DNA of 64,000 bases from Alcaligenaceae bacterium (GCA_030538235.1 JAUNUJ010000002.1:1-64000), one strand, 5' to 3'; numbered from the stretch's first letter, positions 36,261-46,076 are shown. Program-made: numbers and translations. The notes: generated from the sequence alone by a model not told the origin.

Positions 36261-37970
36261 ATGGCTAATTCAGACTTAAACTTTGACAAATACCCTCAAA
36301 AACCTCACGGTGGTGTGTTAGTTAACCAGATAGTACCGGAGGAAAAGCGCGCCTCTGAAATCGAGCGTGCGCGTTCTCTACCGAGTATTCGTGTCGACTT
36401 AGAAGCGGTCATCACGATTGAGATGATTTGTACCGGCGTATTATCGCCGATCAAGGGCTTCATGAAAGAAGACGATTACCTATCCGTCCTCGCAAGCGGT
36501 CGCCTCAAAGACGGCACCATCTGGCCGGTACCAATCAGCTTTGCACCTATCGGTGAGCGCAACTCACAAGTTATTGCTGAGCTTAAAGTAGGCGGTGAAG
36601 TCGCTTTGACCGACTCTTCAAATGAACCCGTCGCTATTTTAGCTATTGAGGATATTTTTGATTACGATAAAGAGCACCGTGCTCAGAGCTTATTCGGCAC
36701 AACTGATCGCAATCACCCGGGCGTTGACTCGATCCATCGTCGTATGGGTAACAAATCACTCGGCGGTACCTTACATTTATTGCAACGCGCCGATTGGGGT
36801 CCTTTCGAGAAGTTACGTCTAGAGCCTAGAGACACTTGGAAAATGTTCTACGAAGAGCGTGGCTTCAATAGCGTAGCCGGCTTTATTACCGGTGCGAACC
36901 CATTACACCGTGGTCACGAGTACATTCACCGCAATGCCCTCGAAGAGGTTGACGGCGTTTTCTTACAGCCGCTAGTTGAGATGGCTAAGCGTGAGTACGT
37001 GCGCCATGAGTACCGTATGTTGGCTTATCGTAACGTACTTGATACTTACTATCCAAAAGAGCGCGCCATTTTAGGGCCACTACGTGTGACCTATATTTTT
37101 GCAGGCCCACGTGAAGCCGTTCTACACGTCTTACTGATGAAAAACTACGGTTGTACTCACGCCCTAATCGGTCGTGACCATGCGGGTACCGGTAGTTACT
37201 ACGATAAGTACGCAGCGCACAGTATCTTCGATGAGTACACGCCTGAAGAGATGGGTATCGATGTTCGCTTCTTCCACGAAGTCTTCTATTGCACCCGTTG
37301 TGCTAGCCATGCGACACCGCACAGCTGTCCACATGACGAGCGCTTCCGCTTGAACATTTCGGGTACCGGTATTCGCGAGATGTTGCGCTACGGTTTCGTC
37401 CCTCCTAAAGAAGTTATTCGCCCTGAATCTGCACTCGCTGCTATGCAAGGCGTACAGCCTAAGGGTGTAGATAATGAGGGCAAAGCTCTCTTATCAGTAG
37501 GTAGTGTGATTAAAAGTATGTACCCTTACTATACTCACTACACCCGTTTAGGCGGTTCTGAGCGTCCGGTGCCTTTAAAAGTTGAGGACTTGACCCTACT
37601 CGATCTGGAGCAAGCAACATTTGATGCTCGTTACCACTCAACGGATATCTACAAAGATGTTTACGGTGAGTACACAGCACTACTTGACCATAACCGCACC
37701 TTGCAGCCTGCCTGGCGTGGTGATGCTCGTCGCGATATGGCTCGTATGCAAGAGCGCACTATCTCTGACTTAGAGGAGAAATTAGCACTTGCACCTGAGA
37801 CCACCTCTGATGAGTTCATGTATCAAGACCGTGCCGAAGTCGAGCATGAGTTAGAGGTTGCTCAGAAGTTGCTACGTGATGCCCCGTCAGCACTAGACAC
37901 CACAACGCTTGACGAACGCTGCTGGAATGTCTTGCCGTACAAACGCTATCGCGGCGCTGACAATGACTAG
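36261..37970 (+). CDS. sat: ATP sulfurylase (sulfate adenylyltransferase), with C-terminal extension
   Basis: A 569-residue protein. The N-terminal PUA-like domain (about 1-165) is followed by the catalytic domain with NPLHRGHEYIHR, QPLVEMAKR, GRDHAGTGSYYDKYA and a zinc-type cluster CTRC...CPHDERF before SGTGIREMLR. It makes adenosine 5'-phosphosulfate from sulfate and ATP, or the reverse in sulfur oxidation. About 140 residues after the catalytic core are acidic and helical and are not part of the minimal enzyme. GGAG lies 5 bases before the ATG at 36261; an upstream TTG is less likely. No other sulfur genes are adjacent. Confidence 0.85.
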   Translation: MANSDLNFDKYPQKPHGGVLVNQIVPEEKRASEIERARSLPSIRVDLEAVITIEMICTGVLSPIKGFMKEDDYLSVLASGRLKDGTIWPVPISFAPIGERNSQVIAELKVGGEVALTDSSNEPVAILAIEDIFDYDKEHRAQSLFGTTDRNHPGVDSIHRRMGNKSLGGTLHLLQRADWGPFEKLRLEPRDTWKMFYEERGFNSVAGFITGANPLHRGHEYIHRNALEEVDGVFLQPLVEMAKREYVRHEYRMLAYRNVLDTYYPKERAILGPLRVTYIFAGPREAVLHVLLMKNYGCTHALIGRDHAGTGSYYDKYAAHSIFDEYTPEEMGIDVRFFHEVFYCTRCASHATPHSCPHDERFRLNISGTGIREMLRYGFVPPKEVIRPESALAAMQGVQPKGVDNEGKALLSVGSVIKSMYPYYTHYTRLGGSERPVPLKVEDLTLLDLEQATFDARYHSTDIYKDVYGEYTALLDHNRTLQPAWRGDARRDMARMQERTISDLEEKLALAPETTSDEFMYQDRAEVEHELEVAQKLLRDAPSALDTTTLDERCWNVLPYKRYRGADND

Positions 37971-38059
37971 TAGTAACAAGCACTGGCAAGGCGCTCGGCG
38001 CCACTAAACGCCGGTCTCTGCCCCCTGCCTTGTTGCAGGGGCTTCTGCTTAAGCAACAA

Positions 38060-38096
38060 GCGTAACCAGTCTACAAATTACTGGTTACGCTTTTTT
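38060..38096 (+). terminator. Rho-independent terminator of the sulfurylase gene
   Basis: GCGTAACCAGT pairs with ACTGGTTACGC, followed by six T residues. A second hairpin, CCCCTGC-loop-GCAGGGG, lies just upstream at about 38022-38041. Confidence 0.9.
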
Positions 38097-38148
38097 GCAC
38101 TTAAGACAGCCAAACAATTCAGATATTAATTATTAATTGAGGTGGGCC

Positions 38149-40032
38149 ATGGATGATGTAATTCGTGCAACGATCAATCATTTACAGCAATTTTATCCGT
38201 TTCAGAAAATGGAGATGCCGTTTTTGGAGTTACTTGCTAAGCATTGCGAAACCAACTACTTTAAAGCTGGCGAAGTTATCTTGGATATTACTGAAGATGG
38301 CCCTCCCGACACTTTTATCATTATTAAGCAAGGCTTTGTTGAAAGCGAACTAGTCGGCAAAGAAGCAAAAAACCATAAAAATGTCTTTGAGTATGAGGAA
38401 GGCGATGCCTTTCCCTACGGTCCGTTAATTTCTAATCAACCGAATACCATTCGATTTATCGCCATTGCCGATAGTTTTGTTTATCAAGTGCCGGCTGAGA
38501 TTTTCCACCGCCTCCGCGATGAGTGTCCGGTCTTTAGAAGCTTTTGTGAGGCTCGTCTCGCGTCTTTGCTGGAAGAATCCAAGCGCATGATTCACAATCA
38601 GCAAACCCATTCGCAAACTAGCGAGCAACCCTTATCGCTTGAGCTCGGTGAAGTGCTTAAGCGCGAAGTCATTACTTGCGGCCCTGAAAAGCCTTTAAGA
38701 GATGTGCTGACCATTTTGGCTGAGACTTATATCGGCTCAATGGCTATTGTCAACGAAGACAAACAGCCCTTGGGGATCTTTACACTTAATGACGTACTAC
38801 GTCGCGTCGCGCTTCCGGAGGCTGATCTGGATCGGCCTATCTATGATTTTATGACTCCCAACCCGATTGCCTTAAACAGCAATGACTTGGCTTATGAGGC
38901 CGCCTTAATTATGGCTAAACATGGCTTTAGACATATTTTTGTGATTGACGATAATAAAAAATTACTCGGCGTGATTTCAGAGCGTGACCTCTTTGCACTG
39001 CAACGCATCGGCCTGACAGATATTGCTCAAGGCATTGAAACCGCAAAAAACCTAGATGATTTAAGTCTAAGTCTCGTTCAGATTAAAAATTTAGCTAAAA
39101 ACATGATGGCTCAAGGTGTCGCCATTGATCAACTAACACACCTTACTTCACACTTAAATGATCGAATTGTTCGCTCTGTTATTAATTTACGCTTCAAGGA
39201 TCACCCTGAAGTCGAAAACATTGATTTTGCTTGGATAGCGATGGGCTCTGAAGGACGTGAAGAGCAGTTATTTTATACCGATCAGGACAATGGCATTATC
39301 TTCAAGGATACGGATAATCGTGCTCACACACGCGCTACCCTACTGGCTTTTGCTAAAGATGTAAATCATGATCTGGATAAGCTGGGTTTCCCGCTTTGCA
39401 CCGGCAACATCATGGCCATGAATCCTGAGTGCTGCCTGAGTGATGCTGAGTGGAGACAACGCTTTAGCCAATGGATTAACAACCCGGACCCGGAAGCGCT
39501 ATTAAATGCCACTATTTTCTTTGATTTTAAAGGGATCGCCGGCAACATCACCCTAGCTGAGCAATTAAGAAACTGGTTAACTCAGTATACCGCTAGTCAG
39601 GATTTATTCCTCCGCTTCCTGACTCAAAATGCGCTGCGGAATCGCCCGCCTTTGGGCTTAATCAAAGACTTCTCGACACGAGACGATGGCACCATCAATT
39701 TAAAATTCAATGGTGCTGCCATTATTGTTGATATCGCCCGTATTTTGGCTCTGGAACACGGCGCTACCGCCACGAATACATTGGAACGACTGACTGCTGT
39801 CATGGACAAGTCTGATCTGCAAAAAAAGCAATTGCAAGGCTGTATAGATACCTTTGCCTTTATTCAGTTGATTCGCATGAAGCTTCACTTTGAGTTAGAG
39901 GACAAGGGTCTTGAGCTCAGTAATAATATCGACCCCAAACAACTCAATGCTTTAAGTACCCGAGTGTTAAGAGAGGGCTTTCGCTTGATGCGTAATATTC
40001 AAAACACTCTGGCTCATAAATATAGACTCTAA
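38149..40032 (+). CDS. DUF294 nucleotidyltransferase with cyclic-nucleotide-binding and CBS domains
   Basis: A 627-residue cytoplasmic protein. A cNMP-binding-like domain (about 15-130) is followed by two CBS repeats (about 175-290), the DUF294 nucleotidyltransferase domain with GSEGREEQLFYTDQDNG (about residue 365) and a DUF294 C-terminal helical domain. This layout is often encoded beside acetate-type symporters and a DnaQ-like exonuclease, as here. The substrate of nucleotidyl transfer is unknown. GAGG lies 6 bases before the ATG at 38149. The exonuclease gene follows after 10 bases. Confidence 0.87.
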   Translation: MDDVIRATINHLQQFYPFQKMEMPFLELLAKHCETNYFKAGEVILDITEDGPPDTFIIIKQGFVESELVGKEAKNHKNVFEYEEGDAFPYGPLISNQPNTIRFIAIADSFVYQVPAEIFHRLRDECPVFRSFCEARLASLLEESKRMIHNQQTHSQTSEQPLSLELGEVLKREVITCGPEKPLRDVLTILAETYIGSMAIVNEDKQPLGIFTLNDVLRRVALPEADLDRPIYDFMTPNPIALNSNDLAYEAALIMAKHGFRHIFVIDDNKKLLGVISERDLFALQRIGLTDIAQGIETAKNLDDLSLSLVQIKNLAKNMMAQGVAIDQLTHLTSHLNDRIVRSVINLRFKDHPEVENIDFAWIAMGSEGREEQLFYTDQDNGIIFKDTDNRAHTRATLLAFAKDVNHDLDKLGFPLCTGNIMAMNPECCLSDAEWRQRFSQWINNPDPEALLNATIFFDFKGIAGNITLAEQLRNWLTQYTASQDLFLRFLTQNALRNRPPLGLIKDFSTRDDGTINLKFNGAAIIVDIARILALEHGATATNTLERLTAVMDKSDLQKKQLQGCIDTFAFIQLIRMKLHFELEDKGLELSNNIDPKQLNALSTRVLREGFRLMRNIQNTLAHKYRL

Positions 40033-40042
40033 AGGGATTGAT

Positions 40043-40807
40043 ATGTCATTTCTACAATCACTCTCATCACTTTTTAAGTCTAATAACACTGACTCGGTGC
40101 CGATCCTTAGTGCGGATATTAAAAGTAGGCTTGAGCATTGGCAGAATCTGCCGAGTCCGGACTTGAGTAGGCCCTTTATTAATACGGATTGTGTGGTTTT
40201 GGATTTAGAAACCAGCGGTTTTTCATTTAAAAATGATCATCTAATTGCTATCGGCGCATGTCGTCTACAAAACGGTCTGATACCGCTTGGTGATTCCTTT
40301 CAAATTATTTTGCGACAAGATCAAAGTAGCAGCAAGGAAAATATCCTTATCCATCATATTGGTGACAGTGATCAACGCTCAGGCATCGACCCAGCAGAAG
40401 CGCTTATGCAATTCTTGGAGTATATGGGCAAAGCGCCTTTGATTGTTTATCATGTCGGTTTCGACCAACCCATGCTGGATAAGGCCTTAAAGCAGTATTT
40501 AGGCATCGAACTCAAGCAGCATATTTGGTTAGATGTGGCGTTTATTGCGCCGATGTTTCTACCTACGGTTGCAACTAAGCGTCAAAACTTGGATTTCTGG
40601 ACTAAATATTTTCAGATTAACAATCCCAATCGACATAGTGCGGTCTTTGATGCGGTCTCAACCGCTGAAGTGATGCAAGCCGTGATGAAGCAACCGGTTA
40701 AGGATCACAGCGGCCTCTGCGTAGGTAAAAGTCTGCCACTGCAGACTATCTGCAAGATGCAGGCGCGCGCCGTCAAGATTCATCGCCAGCTTTACGGTGG
40801 TCGCTAG
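40043..40807 (+). CDS. DnaQ-like 3'-5' exonuclease (DEDDh)
   Basis: A 254-residue protein. DEDDh motifs are visible: Exo I D-L-E-T in VVLDLETSGF, Exo II in VYHVGFDQPML, and Exo III H-x4-D in RHSAVFDAVS. The N-terminal 45 residues are an unassigned extension. AAAGGGATTG precedes the ATG. Close coupling to the DUF294 gene suggests a shared role in nucleotide signalling or RNA/DNA processing linked to carbon transport, which is inferred. Confidence 0.87.
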   Translation: MSFLQSLSSLFKSNNTDSVPILSADIKSRLEHWQNLPSPDLSRPFINTDCVVLDLETSGFSFKNDHLIAIGACRLQNGLIPLGDSFQIILRQDQSSSKENILIHHIGDSDQRSGIDPAEALMQFLEYMGKAPLIVYHVGFDQPMLDKALKQYLGIELKQHIWLDVAFIAPMFLPTVATKRQNLDFWTKYFQINNPNRHSAVFDAVSTAEVMQAVMKQPVKDHSGLCVGKSLPLQTICKMQARAVKIHRQLYGGR

Positions 40808-40827
40808 GGTCAACATCAATTAATCAC

Positions 40828-40861
40828 GCAGGATGGGATACAAGCAACGCCACCCTGCTTT
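40828..40861. terminator. Possible bidirectional terminator between exonuclease and ArsA-type genes
   Basis: GCAGGATGG pairs with CCACCCTGC with one mismatch, followed by TTT on the plus strand. It lies between two convergent genes. Confidence 0.4.
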
Positions 40862-40887
40862 AAGCTGCTGTTAGCATGTCTACCGAG

Positions 40888-41898
40888 TTAAAGCACAGTC
40901 GTGTGTTTAGTAGCGCTGGCGCCGAAATCCTTTAAGGCCTCAAGTCCACGAATATCCTTTGCCTGCAAGCCGTAGTAATAACGATCTTGTTTAGGAAAAT
41001 CCTTTTCGATGGCCTCAAGAATACTCGCTTGGCGAGCATAACGACTCTGCCAAAATGCATTATCCGTCTCGGGTTCAGGTAACACCTGATTAATAATCAA
41101 ATGACGACATGGCATATTAAAATGTGCCAACTGATGCACGGCTCGACGCGTTTCCGCTAAAGGCAACATCTCCGGAATCATCACTAACACAATACTGCAC
41201 TTCTCCTGATTATCAAGAATATGTCCGGCCTTGTGAAACAAACTTTGACGCTTTTTGAGGATGTCCAACGCTTGCTGCCAACGACTGTCTTTTTCATCAC
41301 TCATCAAGGCCGTTTGCTCGACGTTCTTCTTGTCCCAAAAAGGCTTGGCTGCTTCACGCATTTTTTGCTGACGACCTTGCTGACTCATGAGGCCCTCGGT
41401 CCAAGCATTCATCAACTTAGGCAGTTCGAGTAAACGCAAAGTATGACCGGTCGGTGCCGTATCAAAGACCACATGCTCATAACCCATCGCAGGAGCATGC
41501 ACAATATAATTGCACATCGCCTCCAACATCGCTGCTTCCTCTGCGCCCGGAGAGCTTTTAGAGGCTTCGATATGCTCTTTCAGTTTAGGTAACATCTCGG
41601 GACGCGCATAGGCTTTGATGGTAGTGATGACTTGGGCAAAATGCTCATCGACCATCTTGTGTGGACTCATTTCAAGCGCAGACAGATTGTCGGTGAGCTG
41701 AGTGATCTCCCCACTCAACTCCGTATTAAGCACATCACCTAAACTATGCGCCGGGTCAGTGGAAATAATCAGTACCTTTTTGCCAGATGCTGCTAGGCGC
41801 GCTGCCAGTGAAGCGGCATGAGTGGTCTTACCAACCCCGCCTTTACCACCGACAAAAATAACTGATTTATTTGAGAGGTCTTTTAATAATTCATCCAT
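40888..41898 (-). CDS. ArsA/GET3-family ATPase of the cstA cluster
   Basis: A 336-residue P-loop ATPase. The deviant Walker A is GGKGGVGKTTHAA (about 17-29), switch I contains DPAHSLGD, and FDTAPTGHTLRLL is switch II. All are ArsA/GET3 hallmarks. Arsenite-export genes are absent. It follows a small cory-CC-star gene and cstA in the same direction, so it probably serves that system, perhaps in membrane insertion or maturation. The ATG at 41898 is preferred over an upstream TTG. Confidence 0.87.
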   Translation of the reverse strand: MDELLKDLSNKSVIFVGGKGGVGKTTHAASLAARLAASGKKVLIISTDPAHSLGDVLNTELSGEITQLTDNLSALEMSPHKMVDEHFAQVITTIKAYARPEMLPKLKEHIEASKSSPGAEEAAMLEAMCNYIVHAPAMGYEHVVFDTAPTGHTLRLLELPKLMNAWTEGLMSQQGRQQKMREAAKPFWDKKNVEQTALMSDEKDSRWQQALDILKKRQSLFHKAGHILDNQEKCSIVLVMIPEMLPLAETRRAVHQLAHFNMPCRHLIINQVLPEPETDNAFWQSRYARQASILEAIEKDFPKQDRYYYGLQAKDIRGLEALKDFGASATKHTTVL

Positions 41899-41916
41899 AG
41901 TGTATCCAATCAAAAA

Positions 41917-42180
41917 CTAGCAACAACCAAAACGATCCATGGGTGAATGCTCCATCCCCATGCGCAAATGCCATTCGTGGAATTCCTCCATCAATAGCGG
42001 CTGTAATTCCATCGTATAGTAGGTCATGCTATTAGGAACTCCGAGACTTTCGGCAAAGACAATTAACATAAACAAGTCCTGCTCATCTCGATAAGCGCGA
42101 CTCAAGGTTTGTCGATACGGCGCATGATAAAACTCATCCAGTCCGTCAAAAAATGCGTTGATTTTTTCTTTAAAAGACAT
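41917..42180 (-). CDS. Cory-CC-star family small protein
   Basis: An 87-residue protein ending in Cys-Cys followed directly by the stop, with the core PNSMTYYTMELQPLLMEEFHEWH and tail MDRFGCC. The family is named for its conserved terminal CC and is encoded beside CstA and ArsA-type ATPases. GGAGG lies 6 bases before the ATG. The terminal cysteines may be lipidated or bind metal; that is inference. Confidence 0.8.
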   Translation of the reverse strand: MSFKEKINAFFDGLDEFYHAPYRQTLSRAYRDEQDLFMLIVFAESLGVPNSMTYYTMELQPLLMEEFHEWHLRMGMEHSPMDRFGCC

Positions 42181-42197
42181 GATCAACCTCCTATTGA

Positions 42198-42240
42198 CAA
42201 CATAAGCCTTGACCCATGACAGAGTGCAAGGCTTATGTTG
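42198..42240 (-). repeat. 14-bp perfect inverted repeat between cstA and the cory-CC-star gene
   Basis: CAACATAAGCCTTG (42198-42211) and CAAGGCTTATGTTG (42227-42240) are perfect complements around a 15-base loop. No T-run follows, so it is probably an mRNA-stabilising hairpin or partial processing site rather than a full terminator. Confidence 0.6.
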
Positions 42241-42258
42241 ATGATTTACTCTTTAGAT

Positions 42259-43938
42259 TTAGCTTCGAACAATATCGCCTTTTTTAGGCCAGTAGCGCTT
42301 AAGAGTTGCAACACTCTCAAGAATTACTAAAACCGAACAAACTAAAATAATAATATCCATGGTGATGAGTAACCAGTTACCCTCATCATAGAACTGCTTT
42401 AATTGCAACAATAAAGCAATCACAGTCATGAATAATAAAAACACCATTGGGATTAGAGTAAACCAAACTCTACGGCCGGCTTTTAATAGCATCACACTCA
42501 CGACTAACAGTGTTAAGCCCGCCATAATTTGGTTAGTGGTACCGAATAAAGGCCAGATTTTCATGCCGCCATCGCCACTTAATCCGCCGGCACCGAAAGC
42601 AAGCAGCACACACGTACCGACAGCTAGCAAGGTTGCTATAGAGCCATTTTGGAAGCTCTTGATATTGTACTGCTCGCCCCATTCTTGGAAGATATAGCGC
42701 TGTAAACGCACCCCCGTATCCATGGTAGTACCCGCAAACAACGCAGCCATCACCGTCAGCATGGTAGCTGACAATTCAGGACTAATACCAAGACCCTCGT
42801 GCATTACACTGGCGCCACCTTTAATAAAGGCCCCTGCACCACCTTGGCCAAAGCTATAGTAAACAGTTTGCCAGTCAACTAAGGTAGCGAAACCGGCAGT
42901 CGCTGCCAGAATTGATGCGAGCGCTAACATACCCTCACCAACCGCCCCGAAGTAACCGACAAAACGAGCGTCAGTTTCTTTGTTGAGTTGCTTAGAGGAA
43001 GTACCGGTGGAGACCAGACCGTGGAAACCGGATATTGCACCGCAGGCAATGGTCACAAATAACAGAGGCATAATCGGTGGCGTACCTGGCGGAACATCCG
43101 GGTTAAACGCCGGTGCCACAATGGTCGGTTGCACAATCAAGAAGGAGATATACAGAACGAACAAACCGACAAATAGCTGCAAGCCATTAATGTAGTCACG
43201 AGGCTGCAACAACATCCAGACCGGTAGCATTGAAGCGATGGCTGCATAAACAAAGAGGAAGATAATCCACCAAGCATTAGCTGGTAAACCAATCATGCTA
43301 TCAGGTAGAGCAACCGGTACCATGGGACCAATGTAGATCAATATATACAGGGCGACGACACCAATCAACGACACCAACGGTAGATTTAGCTTCCAGCGAT
43401 AAATTGACTGACCGATAAAGAAGGCCACAACTAAGGCTCCCCAGACAGGCACTACCGAGGACGGTGTATTAATCATCATACCGGCGATTACCACGGCAAA
43501 GACCGCGTTAACCATCAATAGCAATAAGAAAATCACCACTGAAAAAAGAACACGGGCACGTTTGCTAATCACAATACCTGAGACCGCACCAATGGATAAA
43601 CCCTTATTGCGCACGCTCGCCCAAACTGCGGACATATCGTGAACGCCAGCAAAGAAGATAGTACCGAAAACCACCCACAAGAAAGCCGGGACCCAACCCC
43701 AAATCACTGCAATCGCAGGACCAACAATGGGTGCTGCTCCCGCCACTGAAGTAAAGTGATGGCCCCAAAGTACATACTTATTAGTTGGCACAAAATCGAC
43801 CCCGTCATTAAACTCGTGGGCAGGAGTTTTATAGTCGGGGTCAAGAGATAGAATTTTTTGGGAGATAAAGCGCGCGTACACAAAGTACCCGAGCGACATC
43901 AACACCAAACCTAGAATCAAAATAATGACTGAGTTCAT
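42259..43938 (-). CDS. cstA: Carbon starvation protein CstA-family transporter
   Basis: A 559-residue membrane protein with about 14 segments, shorter than E. coli CstA (about 700). Signatures include GHHFTSVAGAAPIVGPAIAV near residue 60, VWGWVPAFLW and GFHGLVSTGTSSKQL. The family imports pyruvate or peptides on carbon starvation. GGAG lies 8 bases before the ATG at 43938; an upstream in-frame start is less likely. First gene of a cstA-CCstar-ArsA operon. Confidence 0.9.
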   Translation of the reverse strand: MNSVIILILGLVLMSLGYFVYARFISQKILSLDPDYKTPAHEFNDGVDFVPTNKYVLWGHHFTSVAGAAPIVGPAIAVIWGWVPAFLWVVFGTIFFAGVHDMSAVWASVRNKGLSIGAVSGIVISKRARVLFSVVIFLLLLMVNAVFAVVIAGMMINTPSSVVPVWGALVVAFFIGQSIYRWKLNLPLVSLIGVVALYILIYIGPMVPVALPDSMIGLPANAWWIIFLFVYAAIASMLPVWMLLQPRDYINGLQLFVGLFVLYISFLIVQPTIVAPAFNPDVPPGTPPIMPLLFVTIACGAISGFHGLVSTGTSSKQLNKETDARFVGYFGAVGEGMLALASILAATAGFATLVDWQTVYYSFGQGGAGAFIKGGASVMHEGLGISPELSATMLTVMAALFAGTTMDTGVRLQRYIFQEWGEQYNIKSFQNGSIATLLAVGTCVLLAFGAGGLSGDGGMKIWPLFGTTNQIMAGLTLLVVSVMLLKAGRRVWFTLIPMVFLLFMTVIALLLQLKQFYDEGNWLLITMDIIILVCSVLVILESVATLKRYWPKKGDIVRS

Positions 43939-44138
43939 GTTTACGCTCCAAAAAAGAAACAAATGACATGAGTTGACTGAGAAGTCGATGAACAAGACTT
44001 AAGCTATGCGAAGAAACTAAGCACTTCAATAGCTTAAAGCTTGAACATTACTCACTTGTGTCATTTTATAACAAGTGGTAGCTTTTTAAAAACATAAACT
44101 CGCTCTGATTCAGTAAAACTAAGGGTTTGTCCTATGCT

Positions 44139-45422
44139 TTAAGTATCAAGCGATGCAGCGTCTTCACTTGTTTCAGCTGTTGCTTTATTGTCATCAATGC
44201 GTTTAATACGATCGCGATAAAGCCAAAGCAGGAACAAACCGGGGAAAGCAATCACAACGGTAAGCAAATAGAAGGTCGGCCAACCAAAGGCTTCAACCAG
44301 AGGTGGTGTCAAGGGCCCCGCTAAAAAGACACGGCCCACGCTGGCCAAGGCGGTTAATAGGGCAAACTGAGTCGCTGTGTAACGTATATCACACAGCCCC
44401 ATCACAAGCGCCACAAAGGCGGCCGTTCCCAAGCCGCCACAGATATTTTCAATCCCCACTGCGATCGCCATGATCGGGACATTGCCTGGCAACATGGCGA
44501 CCACGTAATAACCGAAATTTGACACGGCCTGTAACAGACCGAAGATCATCAAGGCACGGTAAGTACCCCATTGACTCATCAGGGAGCCACCGATCAGAGC
44601 ACCGATAATTGTCGCAATGACCGCTAAAATCTTATTCACTGTACCTATCAGTTCCGGGGCAAAGCCGGCACCACGGATTAAGAAAGTGGTCGATAAGGCA
44701 CCGGCAAAGGCGTCACCTAATTTATAAAAAACAATCAGGAGCAGCAAGGCCCAAGCTTCAGGACGCGAAAAGAATTCCTTAAAGGGCAATACAAAAGCCT
44801 CTTCTAGACTACGTGGTTTTTGCACCTCCCCAGGCTCCGGAGCTAAAAAACTGACCACCGCACAGGCCGCCATGATCAAGCCCATAAACATATAGGTACC
44901 GCCCCAACCCAACCATAAAGGAGCAATAATCAAAGCCAAACCACCGGAGATGATCATGCCGACGCGATAGCCTAGAGTACGGATCGCCGCCCCCGCTGCC
45001 CGCTCATCCGGTGGTAAAACCTCGGTACTATAAGCATCAAAAGCAATGTCTTGGGTCGCTGATAAAAAAGCTAGCAGCGTTGCCAACAAAGCTAACAACA
45101 ACAGATGCTCAGCCGGATTCAACCAACCCATCATCACTAGCACGCCAGCCAATCCAAGCTGAGTTAAAGCCATCCAGCCTCGTCTACGCCCCATAAACGG
45201 TGGCACATAGCGGTCAATAAAAGGTGCCCATAAAAACTTAAAGGTATATGCCATCCCTACCAAAGTCAAAAAGCCAATCTGCTGCAGAGACACATCGGAG
45301 ACTGTCGCCCAAGCTTGAAAGGTACCGCCTGACAATGCTAAAGGTAAGCCACTGGCAATACCTAACAAAAACAATGGCAAAACGCGAGGACTTAGATAGG
45401 GCTGTATATACTTGTAAAACAC
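44139..45422 (-). CDS. ampG: AmpG-type muropeptide permease (MFS)
   Basis: A 427-residue major facilitator with 12 or more membrane segments. AmpG features are LFLLGIASGLPLAL at the N-terminus, GMAYTFKFLWAPFIDR, and ATQDIAFDAYSTEVL. It imports anhydro-muropeptides for cell-wall recycling. It follows metW by 9 bases, completing a metX-metW-ampG order seen in Burkholderiales. Confidence 0.9.
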   Translation of the reverse strand: MFYKYIQPYLSPRVLPLFLLGIASGLPLALSGGTFQAWATVSDVSLQQIGFLTLVGMAYTFKFLWAPFIDRYVPPFMGRRRGWMALTQLGLAGVLVMMGWLNPAEHLLLLALLATLLAFLSATQDIAFDAYSTEVLPPDERAAGAAIRTLGYRVGMIISGGLALIIAPLWLGWGGTYMFMGLIMAACAVVSFLAPEPGEVQKPRSLEEAFVLPFKEFFSRPEAWALLLLIVFYKLGDAFAGALSTTFLIRGAGFAPELIGTVNKILAVIATIIGALIGGSLMSQWGTYRALMIFGLLQAVSNFGYYVVAMLPGNVPIMAIAVGIENICGGLGTAAFVALVMGLCDIRYTATQFALLTALASVGRVFLAGPLTPPLVEAFGWPTFYLLTVVIAFPGLFLLWLYRDRIKRIDDNKATAETSEDAASLDT

Positions 45423-45431
45423 ACTGATTCC

Positions 45432-46076
45432 TTAGGCAGCAGAACGTTCTGTCGTCTCTGCTGCCGGCGACCCGGCGAGTGCGCGAGGTGTTTTAAAATA
45501 ATAAACAGCTAGGGAACTGCGCCAACTCGGTAAGAAATCGACTTCTTTGCCATTGTTATAAGTAGAGCGCTTGATGATATGCAAACCTAAGCGCTCGGCT
45601 AAATCCTCAAAGTCCTTGAGCGTACAAAGGTGGATATTTGGCGTGTTATACCACTCATAAGGCATTTGCCCCGTGACCGGCATGCGGCCCTGAAAAATCG
45701 ACCACCAGTGAGTCCAGTGACCAAAATTCGGAAAGGACACGATACCATAATCCGCCACCCGCGCCATTTCCTTAAGAATATGCTCGGTATTGACCATGGC
45801 CTGTAAGGTCTGCGACAACACCACCACATCAAATTGCTTACAATCAAACAGCGCCAAACCGTCCTCAAGGTTTTGTTGCACCACCGGCACACCCTTTTGT
45901 ACACAACTGACCACGCGATCATTGTCGATTTCGACACCGACCGCGGTGACATTTTTATTGTTTTGCAAGTAATTAAGCAAATCGCCGGTACCACAACCTA
46001 AGTCGAGTACGCGACTATTACTGGGAATCCAGTCAGCCATTTCCTTTAGGTCAACACGAATACCATGTTGTGTCAT
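45432..46076 (-). CDS. metW: Methionine biosynthesis protein MetW
   Basis: A 214-residue methyltransferase-like protein. Motif I is [15 protein letters not shown] (about 23-37), with [10 protein letters not shown] and [10 protein letters not shown] typical of MetW. It forms a complex with MetX and is needed for full homoserine acetyl/succinyltransferase activity in several bacteria. Its start overlaps the metX stop by 4 bases. The C-terminal 30 residues are variable and Ala/Thr-rich. Confidence 0.92.
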   Translation of the reverse strand: MTQHGIRVDLKEMADWIPSNSRVLDLGCGTGDLLNYLQNNKNVTAVGVEIDNDRVVSCVQKGVPVVQQNLEDGLALFDCKQFDVVVLSQTLQAMVNTEHILKEMARVADYGIVSFPNFGHWTHWWSIFQGRMPVTGQMPYEWYNTPNIHLCTLKDFEDLAERLGLHIIKRSTYNNGKEVDFLPSWRSSLAVYYFKTPRALAGSPAAETTERSAA

